In this document: piece after piece, positions 27,076 to 34,747 of the stretch
How the letters are laid out: every line of letters starts with the position of its first letter
Position numbering within the stretch: position 1 is the stretch's first letter
Source of the DNA: Candidatus Moraniibacteriota bacterium
GTDB lineage: Bacteria; Patescibacteriota; Minisyncoccia; Moranbacterales; GCA-2747515
Assembly (NCBI GenBank): GCA_027031495.1
Contig: JALVQA010000012.1
Span: 44,816-82,641 of the forward strand
DNA: 37,826 bases
Reading direction: 5' to 3'
Notes under the pieces: model-generated
Databases searched by the model: none
Told to the model about the DNA's origin: nothing
Seen by the model: only the letters and a program-made list of their open reading frames with translations
Translations under genes and position numbers: made by a program

Positions 27076-28329
27076 TTACATTAAAAAATCCTTTTTGCGA
27101 CGTTTTTTGTGAAACGCAATTGCATATCTGTGCGCTTCTTCACGCAATGATTCTATGAGTACCTTATTTCGTAAAATTCTTTCTGGTGGCGGAAACTGTG
27201 CAGAACTGTAGATATCCACATTCTTTCGCGTTGGTCCCTTAGCAACTGCCATAAGCGGTGTTGTGACACCATATGTGTGCCACACTTCTTCCGCCATTGC
27301 AAGATGTGTCGCACCACCGTCCAGAATAACGACCTGTGGCAGTGGCCATTCCTTATGATTGAGGCGACGAACAAGAACTTCACGCATCATCGCAAGATCA
27401 TTGTCTGTCTGCGCATCCTTAATCATAAATGTACGATAGCTTTCTTTTTCCGGCACACCACCACAAAAAACAACCATCGCTCCAACAGCACTCTCACCGC
27501 CAAAGTGTGAGATATCGTAACATTCAATCCTTCCATCAATTTCATCGTTACGTAGCAGCACGTCACTATCAAAGTGTTGCGTCATAAGTGATATATCGCG
27601 AATATGCTCCAACGCAGCTATCTGGTCACGCAAACGCGCCGCTTCTTCGAATTCCTGTACGCGCGCCGCGCGCACCATGGCACGTCGCAGCGATGCTAGC
27701 AAACGTGTACGTTCTCCCGCCAACATCATACGTATACCGTGGATATTGCGTCTGTATTGCACTGGCGTGATGGCATTATCATAAGGACCGGGACACAAGC
27801 CGATCTGGTATGCCAGACAGCCTTTTTCACTTTGTTGCACACTATCGTGAAAGGGGAAAATTTTGCGCAAGATTTTAAGCGCTGTTTGCATGTGTGAACG
27901 TGATATGTATGGGCCAAATCGCTTGCCATCTGTATAGGCAGATGTGGCATACTTTTTCTTTGTAAAGTCTGTTTCCCGCATGATAAGTACACGTGGAAAG
28001 CGCTCTTTCGTGATGAGAAAATAGCTGTAGCTTTTATCATCTCTCTGCTGGATATTGTAGGGCGGCTGGTATTTCTTGATGAGGTTCGCTTCCAAAATCA
28101 GTGCTTCAAGCGCACTCGTTGTCTCGTACACATTCACCGACACTGCGTCATCCATTAATTGCCGCATACGTCGTCCACGACTTTTCTCCTCCTGTCCGCT
28201 GACATACTGTTGTACACGCGCACGCAATGATGTTGCTTTACCGATATAGAGCACTTTCCCATCAACATCTTTAAAAAGATATACACCCGGTCCTTTTGGT
28301 AGATTTTTTACATAATGATCTGTCAACAT
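27076..28329 (-). CDS. uvrC: UvrABC system protein C, short form lacking the C-terminal HhH region
   Basis: 417 residues from the ATG at 28329 (a GTG two codons earlier is possible). GIY-YIG nuclease domain at about 10-95 (GVYLFKDVDGKVLYIGKA), UVR helix pair at about 225-240 (FEEAARLRDQIAALE), and the RNase H-like C-terminal nuclease: ECYDISHFGGESAVGAMV, VVILDGGATHLAMA (second Asp) and REEAHRYAIAFHKKRRKK (catalytic His). The protein stops right there, where usual UvrC proteins (about 600 aa) continue into the tandem helix-hairpin-helix. Both incision sites are thus retained. It follows the DUF2207 gene by 65 bp. uvrA and uvrB are not in the window. Confidence 0.94.
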   Translation of the reverse strand: MLTDHYVKNLPKGPGVYLFKDVDGKVLYIGKATSLRARVQQYVSGQEEKSRGRRMRQLMDDAVSVNVYETTSALEALILEANLIKKYQPPYNIQQRDDKSYSYFLITKERFPRVLIMRETDFTKKKYATSAYTDGKRFGPYISRSHMQTALKILRKIFPFHDSVQQSEKGCLAYQIGLCPGPYDNAITPVQYRRNIHGIRMMLAGERTRLLASLRRAMVRAARVQEFEEAARLRDQIAALEHIRDISLMTQHFDSDVLLRNDEIDGRIECYDISHFGGESAVGAMVVFCGGVPEKESYRTFMIKDAQTDNDLAMMREVLVRRLNHKEWPLPQVVILDGGATHLAMAEEVWHTYGVTTPLMAVAKGPTRKNVDIYSSAQFPPPERILRNKVLIESLREEAHRYAIAFHKKRRKKDFLM

Positions 28330-28394
28330 ACTCACACTACTTTATCAAAATGCACATGCATCTCTAAATTACTGCAAGGACACACCGTTCAACA

Positions 28395-30107
28395 CTACCA
28401 ACTGCCACCACCACCGCCACCAAAGCCACCGCCAGAACTGCCACCACTGAAACCGGAACTGCCACCTGCAGCTGATTTTGATATGACACTTACAGCGTTC
28501 TCAAAATGCGAGAGATCGCGCACTAGAGTCGATGCACTGAGTGAACCGTCGCTCTTGTACCACTCCGGTTGTCTATTGTAGAGATCATCAAATTGCCGCG
28601 CCCATTGCTTTTCCACTCCGAGTGCTATGGCATATGGCAAAAATTTTTCAAACGTTTTCGGATTTTTCTCCGGAGCATTGTGAAATGCAAGACGATCTTT
28701 TTCCGTTACTGAGAGAAAGTCCTTAAAGTCCATAATATGCTCATACACATTCACACCCTCGCGTGTGCGCGCCGGCATAAAGTGCGAAAAAGCAATAACA
28801 CACAGACCGGAAAGCAACGCGCCAATAACGTTATAAACATTACCAGCAGAGAAAAACGTGCCACCAAAAATGATCATGAAGCCGGCCACAACATACATGC
28901 TCTTCACTTTTTCAGGATTCTTTACAAAGTATTTCCCAGCATACCTTTCTGTACATACCTTCTTAAATGTATAGAAAAATGACTGATCATCTCTAAGTAC
29001 ACTGACATTCCCCTGGTCTTCACCACCAAGAATCTTTCCCAGAAGAATCTTTTCGTGTGACAAAAGTTTCTTTTCGTCTGCATGCGTCCTTTTGATAACA
29101 TAATCATGCGATGCACTTTCGTAGTTGTCCTGCGTGGAGCGTGTAATTGTTATGTAGCCACGCACAGCAAGATCAATAAGTGTTGCGCCAACATCGCGCG
29201 GATGTATTCCTTCGTGTACGATAAAACTAACATCGGCCGGCGTCATATTGGCAGGTGGACTATATCGCGGAATAATTGTCCCATGCCGTCGCCGGTCACG
29301 TCCACGCGTATACCATAGATAGAACATGCCACTTCCAACAAAGAGTGGCGAGAGTGCCATAAGATTGTCCGTTATTGTGTGCCATATGCACGTCATTGCT
29401 GATGGTTCCTTTAGTATGCCTTTTTGCACAGATACAACAACCGTCATACCCTCACCTTCTCCCAATCCTGCATGAGAGAATATTGCATCGTTTTTTTTAA
29501 CCATTCCTATGCTACATGCATCTGTGCTTCCGGATACGCCAACAAAACACTGTGTGCGCATTACCTTACCGGGTATGTGAACACGAGCACTAACACTCTT
29601 TATCGGTACGTGCCAGTCATTACCCGTTACATTCCAATACAACTCATCGTGATCATCAAAGAAATTAATTATATCATGTACACGATACATAATACGGTAC
29701 ACATGTCTACCATACACACGTTTGTGTGGATCACCGATTTTTATTGTAAGGTAGCGATCATTCCTGCTAATACTGTAGGAGCGTGCTGTGCCATGCTCAT
29801 TTGTTACGAAAATATGATCGATATCTGTCGTATAGTTGCCACCACGCGCCTCGTAAGAAATTGGAATGGTGCGATATATGCCATGATGCTCATTGCCACT
29901 TTGTTCTGATCCAAAATTGTAGGTAATTGTTTCTACAACATCTATTACTGCGTCGCGCTTTACTGTAATATCAACATCAAATTTTTCAATAAATTCTTCA
30001 GAAGTTAAATCATTTTTACTGCTTGCATACACAGTGTTATCACTCAGTACACATATGATGGAAAACATTAGGCACACAGCTATCAATCGCACACGCTTAA
30101 AAGTCAT
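28395..30107 (-). CDS. DUF2207 membrane protein with Gly/Ser-rich C-terminus
   Basis: 570 residues. Signal peptide (MTFKRVRLIAVCLMFSIICVLSDNTVYA), then an extracellular DUF2207 domain at about 35-225 (FDVDITVKRDAVIDVVETITYNF, HGIYRTIPISYE, YWNVTGNDW). A membrane segment lies at about 240-262, followed by a cytoplasmic part (PADVSFIVHEGIHPRDVGATLIDLAVRGYI), two more hydrophobic segments at about 405-445, and a tail GGSSGFSGGSSGGGFGGG ending GGSW, characteristic of the family. Function is unknown. It is divergent from the gene at 30291 and precedes uvrC. The start ATG has no Shine-Dalgarno sequence. Confidence 0.92.
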   Translation of the reverse strand: MTFKRVRLIAVCLMFSIICVLSDNTVYASSKNDLTSEEFIEKFDVDITVKRDAVIDVVETITYNFGSEQSGNEHHGIYRTIPISYEARGGNYTTDIDHIFVTNEHGTARSYSISRNDRYLTIKIGDPHKRVYGRHVYRIMYRVHDIINFFDDHDELYWNVTGNDWHVPIKSVSARVHIPGKVMRTQCFVGVSGSTDACSIGMVKKNDAIFSHAGLGEGEGMTVVVSVQKGILKEPSAMTCIWHTITDNLMALSPLFVGSGMFYLWYTRGRDRRRHGTIIPRYSPPANMTPADVSFIVHEGIHPRDVGATLIDLAVRGYITITRSTQDNYESASHDYVIKRTHADEKKLLSHEKILLGKILGGEDQGNVSVLRDDQSFFYTFKKVCTERYAGKYFVKNPEKVKSMYVVAGFMIIFGGTFFSAGNVYNVIGALLSGLCVIAFSHFMPARTREGVNVYEHIMDFKDFLSVTEKDRLAFHNAPEKNPKTFEKFLPYAIALGVEKQWARQFDDLYNRQPEWYKSDGSLSASTLVRDLSHFENAVSVISKSAAGGSSGFSGGSSGGGFGGGGGGSW

Positions 30108-30290
30108 GGTAATTTGGATGTTTACAATGTTATTTATCTGTCTTAATCATACAGTACATGGAGTACGGCGTCACTATTCACACTGCAAAAAAGTATCTTA
30201 TGATACGCGAAACATGTACTCTTGTGTCATTATATGATTGTGTGTCATAATATTAATGAGAATGCATTACACACTCATCTTGTTGATCTT

Positions 30291-31394
30291 ATGAAAAAAA
30301 AATATACAAAAAGTGGATTTACCACATTAATCTATGCAATTATTGCATCAATTATTACTGTTATCACAATGCTACTTGGCATGTTCTTTGTAAAAAATAC
30401 ACAGAATCAACAACCGCATGCTCTGTTGGATAACTTATCAGATGCGATAGCATCTTTATCGCAATCATCAGACGGAACAACACACCAGGCAACTGTAAAA
30501 ACCTCGCAACGTCAACAAAAAACACAGACAACACCGCAAGCACCGACGCCGCCAGGTAACACAACAGAGGCGACAGAGCCGCCGCGCCCAACAAGCATCG
30601 GCATTGGCGCTGTAAGTAGAGTTGTCGTGTCAGATAATAACAACACAAACACTGCACAGCATGCTCAAACTGCAACAACAGACACCACAACTACAACAGA
30701 CACACAACAGACACAAGATACTTCCTCTACCACAAATGACGCTACCGATACCACTGACACGGCAACTCCCGTCCCAAGCGGTGCAGTGACTCCCGGTGCA
30801 AAGAGTGATGGCACAGATGGATTTGTAGCGGACGCCGGCGGTGCAAGCGCGCTTCATGGCGAAATTTGGGACTACTGTGGACGCAAGGACGCAGAATGGA
30901 TGAGCCAAAAGTGGAACAAGGCTTGTGCACGCAGCAAAGTAACTGGCACATTTACAAATGTTGCAAAGAAGAGTAGTCCCGGTACGTTAACACTGACAAT
31001 TTGTGGTGACCACGACGATCCGTGTAAACATGGTGATGTTGAAAGCGGTCACAACGATTGTGGTCACGACTTTAGTGGCGGTGAGGTGATGCATGCATAC
31101 ATTGATGATGTTGATCTTGGCCTCCTCTTTAGCACTTTTGCAGATGACGATCGCTTTGGCGGTCTTAAGGGCGGGCCGAGTGTGGACCGTGGCACCATTC
31201 AAGCTGCAGTTATGACTGGCACAGCACAACTTACAGCAGATGAGATTGCTCGCATTACACAAGACGGTAAAATTACTCTTACTTTTGATATGCCGTACGG
31301 TGGCATGGTTGATATTTACCCAGGACCCGAAAGTGATTTGCATCACGACGTCTGTAGCTGGCAAGAGTATATTAAAATTGACTTACAGTACTGA
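30291..31394 (+). CDS. Membrane-anchored Thr-rich hypothetical protein with a Cys/Asp-rich C-terminal domain
   Basis: 367 residues from the ATG at 30291 (MKKKYTKSGF...), chosen because it puts a basic n-region before the single membrane segment (about 10-36); the open frame reaches 23 codons further up without plausible coding. A linker of about 150 residues is extremely rich in Thr, Gln, Pro and Asp (low complexity), as in exposed stalks. The C-terminal 190 residues carry six or so Cys (EIWDYCGRKD, CGDHDDPC, GHNDCGHDF, DVCSWQEYI) and many Asp/His, suggesting a disulfide-bonded, possibly metal-binding domain. I do not recognise it. It is one of few plus-strand genes, divergent from the DUF2207 gene, and ends with a terminator. 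Confidence 0.78.
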   Translation: MKKKYTKSGFTTLIYAIIASIITVITMLLGMFFVKNTQNQQPHALLDNLSDAIASLSQSSDGTTHQATVKTSQRQQKTQTTPQAPTPPGNTTEATEPPRPTSIGIGAVSRVVVSDNNNTNTAQHAQTATTDTTTTTDTQQTQDTSSTTNDATDTTDTATPVPSGAVTPGAKSDGTDGFVADAGGASALHGEIWDYCGRKDAEWMSQKWNKACARSKVTGTFTNVAKKSSPGTLTLTICGDHDDPCKHGDVESGHNDCGHDFSGGEVMHAYIDDVDLGLLFSTFADDDRFGGLKGGPSVDRGTIQAAVMTGTAQLTADEIARITQDGKITLTFDMPYGGMVDIYPGPESDLHHDVCSWQEYIKIDLQY

Positions 31395-31427
31395 TCTTTA
31401 TCTAGAAAATAAATTACACAAAAGAAA

Positions 31428-31459
31428 AAAGCTCACAGTAAATACATACTGTGAGCTTT
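31428..31459. terminator. Bidirectional terminator between convergent genes
   Basis: Perfect 13-bp stem AAAGCTCACAGTA (31428-31440) / TACTGTGAGCTTT (31447-31459), 6-nt loop; A-run before it and T-rich after it. It serves the plus-strand gene ending at 31394 and the minus-strand small gene ending at 31518. Confidence 0.85.
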
Positions 31460-31517
31460 GTTTATTACCAACAATACATCTTGTGCGATAACGCTGTGCG
31501 TTGCTGGCAATTAAAAA

Positions 31518-31697
31518 TTACAAAAACAAAAAGAGCCATAAAAACCATGCAGCTGCTGCAATGAGCAGCCCGCCACAGCCATAAAGCGCCAACATGACGC
31601 CCATCGCCGCACCAGTTGTCTTGGTTACGATCACGTACGGTGCAGCGATACAAACAATCGTCGTAAGTATCGGAAAAATAATTGTCGGATTTTTCAT
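31518..31697 (-). CDS. Small two-helix membrane protein, 59 aa
   Basis: Begins MKNPTIIFPILTTIVCIAAPYVIV: a hydrophobic segment at about 6-25, a short polar turn (TKTTGAAMG), then a second hydrophobic segment at about 32-59 (LALYGCGGLLIAAAAW) ending in FLFL. The ATG is preceded 6-7 nt upstream by AAAGGAG, one of the clearest Shine-Dalgarno sequences in the window, which supports real translation. The upstream leader has two perfect hairpins. It reads toward the terminator at 31428-31459. I do not recognise a family; a phage-shock-, holin- or toxin-like small membrane protein is possible but not shown. Confidence 0.7.
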   Translation of the reverse strand: MKNPTIIFPILTTIVCIAAPYVIVTKTTGAAMGVMLALYGCGGLLIAAAAWFLWLFLFL

Positions 31698-32087
31698 TTT
31701 TTGCTCCTTTCGTCACAGCCGCTACTGTGACTACCTTAGATAGCTTACGTGTAAGCGGCACGCATTGCTTGTGTAGTGGCACATGGACGTGTTTGAAAAC
31801 ACATGTCATTTCTATCATAAATATAGATGTTTGCCAAATAATAATATTGCACGATAACAAAAACTATTACAACAATGATGCTATTGTGAAAAAATAATTG
31901 AGAAAGTACAATGCATGTGCATGTTACTACTCAATTGCAATAAGACCGCTAATACAAGACACTTATACAACTCGCCACATATAGTAAACGTAACACTACC
32001 GCCTGCTCTTTTTTTTCATTTACCGCATGCACTTGTGCCAATGTTATACTTATTACAAAGGCCATAATATTACTACATAAAAACACT
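31698..32087. other. Gene-free divergent spacer with leader hairpins
   Basis: No gene is seen here. On the minus-strand side, leading into the small membrane protein, TCACAG (31713-31718) / CTGTGA (31725-31730) and GCTTAC/GTAAGC (about 31741-31754) form two small perfect hairpins. On the plus-strand side lies the promoter-like element for the DUF2238 gene. The middle is A/T-rich. Confidence 0.5.
32042..32050 (+). promoter_or_regulatory. Extended -10 element before the DUF2238 gene
   Basis: TGTTATACT (TGnTATACT) lies 37 bp before the start codon; there is no convincing -35 box. Confidence 0.4.
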
Positions 32088-32702
32088 ATGAAAAACAAAA
32101 CTTTACACACTGTTCCACTCTTTCTCCTTGAGATCTATTTTGTTCTCTTTACGGCACTTGCCTTCTCGCCCGTAGATAGGCGCACATGGCTTGTTGAAAA
32201 TGCAACCGTCTGGATTATCCTTGCTGTTATTATCACACTTTATGTTCGTGGTATTCGTTTCTCTAATACATCGTATATTCTCATGAGCGTTCTTATTTAT
32301 CTCCATACCATTGGCGGACACTACACTTTTGCACATGTTCCCTTTGAGTGGGTTACAAATTTTTTTGGTTTTGAGCGCAATAATTTTGATCGCCTCGCAC
32401 ACTTTACCGTTGGCTTTTACGCCTTCCCTATTGCTGAGTGGCTCTATAGAAAAAGGCTTGTCGCACATCGCTTCCTTCTCTACACATATCCCGTTTTTGC
32501 TATTGCAACAATTGCAATGAGCTATGAGCTTATAGAATGGGTTTATGCCACATCGTCAGATCCTGCTGCTGGCGCTGCATACCTCGGCAGTCAGGGTGAT
32601 CAGTGGGATGCGCAAAAGGATATGTTTGCTGACACACTTGGCGCTATTGTTGCTGTCGTATTCTTCGGTTTTTTGCATAGGAAACGTATGCATAAAAAAT
32701 AG
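32088..32702 (+). CDS. YjdF-like DUF2238 integral membrane protein
   Basis: 204 residues with about six hydrophobic segments. Family motifs seen: FSPVDRRTWLVENATVW near the N-terminus, LHTIGGHYTFAHVPF (about 80-95), NNFDRLAHFTVGF (about 108-120), SYELIEWVYA and GSQGDQWDAQKDMFADTLGA near the C-terminus. The His/Asp/Glu residues inside or next to membrane segments are conserved in DUF2238 and suggest an enzyme or a metal site, but the function is not known. The stop codon lies inside a terminator hairpin. No Shine-Dalgarno sequence. Confidence 0.9.
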   Translation: MKNKTLHTVPLFLLEIYFVLFTALAFSPVDRRTWLVENATVWIILAVIITLYVRGIRFSNTSYILMSVLIYLHTIGGHYTFAHVPFEWVTNFFGFERNNFDRLAHFTVGFYAFPIAEWLYRKRLVAHRFLLYTYPVFAIATIAMSYELIEWVYATSSDPAAGAAYLGSQGDQWDAQKDMFADTLGAIVAVVFFGFLHRKRMHKK

Positions 32703-32720
32703 TATTTTAATACTATTTTT
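32695..32720 (+). terminator. Terminator overlapping the DUF2238 stop codon
   Basis: Perfect 12-bp A/T-rich stem AAAAATAGTATT (32695-32706) / AATACTATTTTT (32709-32720) with a T5 tail. The TAG stop (32700-32702) is in the left arm. Confidence 0.7.
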
Positions 32721-32721
32721 G

Positions 32722-32751
32722 TTGACACAAACACTGTATTATTGCTATAGT
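32722..32751 (+). promoter_or_regulatory. Sigma70 promoter and GC-rich leader of the receiver-like gene
   Basis: TTGACA (32722-32727), 18-bp spacer, TATAGT (32746-32751). The leader then has a CCGAC/GTCGG hairpin (about 32775-32789), a GC-rich CCCGCGGG patch and AAAGGAG 7 nt before the ATG at 32824. A strong -35 and a good ribosome site together are unusual in this window. Confidence 0.75.
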
Positions 32752-32823
32752 ATCGATGTTCTTTAATATTTTTCCGACACAACGTCGGCCCATTCCCGCG
32801 GGCAAAGGGAAAGGAGCGCAACA

Positions 32824-33537
32824 ATGCATATTCTTCTTATTGAAAACGATCCACACAATACTGCTATAGCATGGAGAGTGCTTTCTTCTCACAATACACA
32901 CATTTCCCTTGCAACAAACCTTTCTGAGGCATTTGTAGCACTACACAGAACAAAGCAACAACCAGATCTCGTTATCTGTAATTGGTTTTTCTTTGATGTA
33001 GGTGGCGGTTATGATTGTGGTATTTACGATAATCGCTTCCAAAGAAGCATTGAAGATTTGCCCAATGATTGGAAAGAGCAATTCATTGAAAATAGAAAAG
33101 CATCTCGTAACAATGCCATGTGTACAACAACCGGTCACATCATCAGTAGAAATAAAAATATTGCTCTACAATCCATTGAACAGATAGCACCGCACTTTGG
33201 TATACACTATACACCGGGTAATTACAGTAGCAATCGCATTGGCGTCCCATACGGCATGCTTATACATGCTGCATGCAAGAAGCTAAATATTCGCTTCATG
33301 TTTGTCACAAATATACCTCATGGCAGCGAAGAGATTGGTCTCGGATTGTTTGCAAGCGGCTTAATTGGTGAATTAATTGCAAAAGAAATTATTCACTACT
33401 ACAATAACCGTTTTTGCAATAAAATTCTTAAGCACGGTGTCTATCTTTTATGCATCTCTCCAAATGGCATTATCTATACCGGAGAAAAAAGAGATTGTCG
33501 TGGCTATGAGAAATTGCGCGAGTGGTATAAGACATAG
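32824..33537 (+). CDS. Protein with degenerate response-regulator receiver-like N-terminus
   Basis: 237 residues. It starts MHILLIENDPHNTAIAWRVL, matching the first strand and acidic pocket of receiver domains (E8, N9, D10), followed by ISLATNLSEAFVAL (helix 2 region) and PDLVICNWFFFDVGG, where the usual phospho-acceptor Asp of strand 3 would be Asn or absent (I-C-N-W). After about residue 62 the sequence no longer looks like a receiver; an insertion with many Asn/Asp/Arg precedes RFMFVTNIPHGSEEIGLGLFASG, which resembles the strand 4 to helix 4 part. There is no DNA-binding domain. It is probably a pseudo-receiver; function unknown. It has its own promoter, a good Shine-Dalgarno sequence and a strong terminator. 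Confidence 0.7.
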   Translation: MHILLIENDPHNTAIAWRVLSSHNTHISLATNLSEAFVALHRTKQQPDLVICNWFFFDVGGGYDCGIYDNRFQRSIEDLPNDWKEQFIENRKASRNNAMCTTTGHIISRNKNIALQSIEQIAPHFGIHYTPGNYSSNRIGVPYGMLIHAACKKLNIRFMFVTNIPHGSEEIGLGLFASGLIGELIAKEIIHYYNNRFCNKILKHGVYLLCISPNGIIYTGEKRDCRGYEKLREWYKT

Positions 33538-33562
33538 TGCCACATATCAACCATCCCTTCTC

Positions 33563-33598
33563 AGCGTTGCAATAATGATTTATTGCAACGCTTTTTTT
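33563..33598 (+). terminator. Terminator after the receiver-like gene
   Basis: Perfect 13-bp stem AGCGTTGCAATAA (33563-33575) / TTATTGCAACGCT (33580-33592), 4-nt loop, T7 tail. Among the strongest in the window. Confidence 0.9.
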
Positions 33599-33604
33599 AT
33601 TTTA

Positions 33605-34065
33605 AAGATATGCATATATTACATGATAATAAAGATAAAAAATACATAATCATAAAGACATATTACAATTATTGCACACCTGTCAATGCCACATACTTTA
33701 CGTGGTTCATCACACGATATGTCGCGCAATTTCTGCTTTTTACAGCGGCGGTCTTCTCGTCCAAAAACATGCCAAATACTGTCGGCTCTATGTCACTGTT
33801 GTAGGTACAATGCTCAAATCCGAACAGGTTGCATTTTAATGGTAATCCCCCTCTCTCCTGTTCAAATTCCATGGTATCCAAAAGCTAGTCGTGCATTTTT
33901 CAACTTTCCACAGTCTTGGTTTTATCCAACATTCTGTCGGAAAGAGTTAATTTTCTATGGTTAATATGGGCGATGATGGAAAAATTCCTGATATTTTTTA
34001 AAGATTTTGATGATATAATTTTGCCTACTTTTGAGGAATTATATCATAGATTGAAACATAGGTGA
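33605..34065. other. Boundary region without a recognisable gene
   Basis: 460 bp between the last core-type terminator and the first gene of the A/T-rich right end. Short open frames exist on both strands (a 70-codon one at 33669-33881 minus; a 30-codon one at 33973-34065 plus, [15 protein letters not shown]...), but none shows a family motif or ribosome site. A TAATCCCCCTCTC stretch at about 33843-33856 resembles the C-rich loops found behind two genes further right. Codon bias and base composition change across this region. Confidence 0.4.
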
Positions 34066-34326
34066 CTATCTTAAAATCTCCGACTTAAAAAATCTCTCTT
34101 GAAATTCCGTCAGGACCTTAATTTGTTCATCGCTGTAATTTTGACCGTCAGGAACAACTACCAATTTATCATCATCGTCGTCATCCATTCTATGAATAAT
34201 GGCGATGCATCTTCCCTCAAACTCATTCAAGAGTTCAAAAACTCCAAGAATATAGACCTCCAACTCTTCCCCATCAGGTGCTTTTGTGTCCGAGATATAA
34301 CGCCCGCGAGTATGCAACGTTTTCAT
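34066..34326 (-). pseudogene. Inorganic pyrophosphatase fragment (5'-truncated)
   Basis: From about 34302 to the stop at 34066, 79 codons match the C-terminal half of short inorganic pyrophosphatases: ISDTKAPDGEELEVYILGV, EFEGRCIAIIHRMDDDDDDKL, then VVPDGQNYSDEQIKVLTEFQERFF. Missing are the N-terminal strands with the conserved Glu/Lys/Glu/Arg residues of the active site, and the second Asp of the usual DGxxxD metal site is Glu here. The homology begins exactly at CG|TTATATC, and everything upstream lies in a nest of inverted repeats, not in coding sequence. An ATG at 34326 opens the frame. It cannot be an active enzyme as it stands. Confidence 0.65.
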
Positions 34327-34477
34327 TTTAACAAAAACTTGCTTTTGGATTGAGGAAATGTAGCGAAGCGGTGTATACGCGTTGTTATCCGAAGTGTCGC
34401 GGAGCGACGCAAGGATGACAACGAGCTTGCTCGCGGGCGTTGATGCAAAATGGAGCGGAGCGACATTTTGGATCAAC
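34299..34477. repeat. Nested inverted repeats at the truncated end of the pyrophosphatase fragment
   Basis: Outer perfect 12-bp pair AACGCCCGCGAG (34299-34310) / CTCGCGGGCGTT (34430-34441). Inside it is GTTGTTATCC (34381-34390) / GGATGACAAC (34413-34422, one mismatch), which encloses GTCGC/GCGAC (34396-34408). Overlapping on the right is a 14-nt pair GTTGATGCAAAATG (34439-34452) / CATTTTGGATCAAC (34464-34477, one mismatch) with loop GAGCGGAGCGA. The outer pair ends in AAC/GTT, as attC sites do. Confidence 0.75.
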
Positions 34478-34569
34478 GTTAGGGATATACGAAGTTTTTC
34501 TGTAGCGTAGCGGAAGAAAATTTGGGTGAGGGGCGAGCTGAGCCCCGAACCGTATATCCCTTGTTATAC
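34471..34569 (-). repeat. attC-like structured element 1, behind the inositol monophosphatase gene
   Basis: About 99 bp. Stem AGGGATATACG (34481-34491) / CGTATATCCCT (34551-34561); inner hairpin GGGGC/GCCCC (34530-34546); outer bases AAC and GTT on both sides. In the direction of the genes it runs GTATAAC ... GTTGATC, close to the attC core boxes RYYYAAC ... GTTRRRY (one mismatch each). It shares AATTTGGGT(T)GAGG, CCGAAC and the stem position with element 2 (35674-35754). Confidence 0.5.
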
Positions 34570-34697
34570 GCCCCGACGACTGAAAGGAGGAGAGCGAAGC
34601 GTGGCACGAAGCGTAGCGGAGTAAGTTCAAAAAATATTTTTCGTTCTCATCAATAAGATAGGCTTTCCTCATTAATTATAAATTTGATTTTTTCCTA

Positions 34698-34742
34698 TTT
34701 GAAAAATGAAAGAGGGGTTAGGGGTGAATTCCATTTTTCAAA
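34698..34742 (-). terminator. Hairpin with C-rich loop behind the inositol monophosphatase gene
   Basis: Perfect 11-bp stem TTTGAAAAATG (34698-34708) / CATTTTTCAAA (34732-34742), loop of 23 nt containing (minus strand) ATTCACCCCTAACCCCTCT. It starts 5 bp after the stop codon. The loop recurs nearly identically behind the serine protease gene. Confidence 0.6.
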
Positions 34743-34747
34743 ACTGC

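Noticed and set aside
30222-30290. Upstream start for the Thr-rich anchored protein
   Set aside because: The 23 extra codons lack coding character and overlap the likely promoter; ATG 30291 gives a normal basic n-region.
34327-34476. N-terminal extension of the pyrophosphatase frame up to 34476
   Set aside because: The sequence lies in nested inverted repeats, shows no family similarity and is better explained as structured non-coding DNA that happens to be open.
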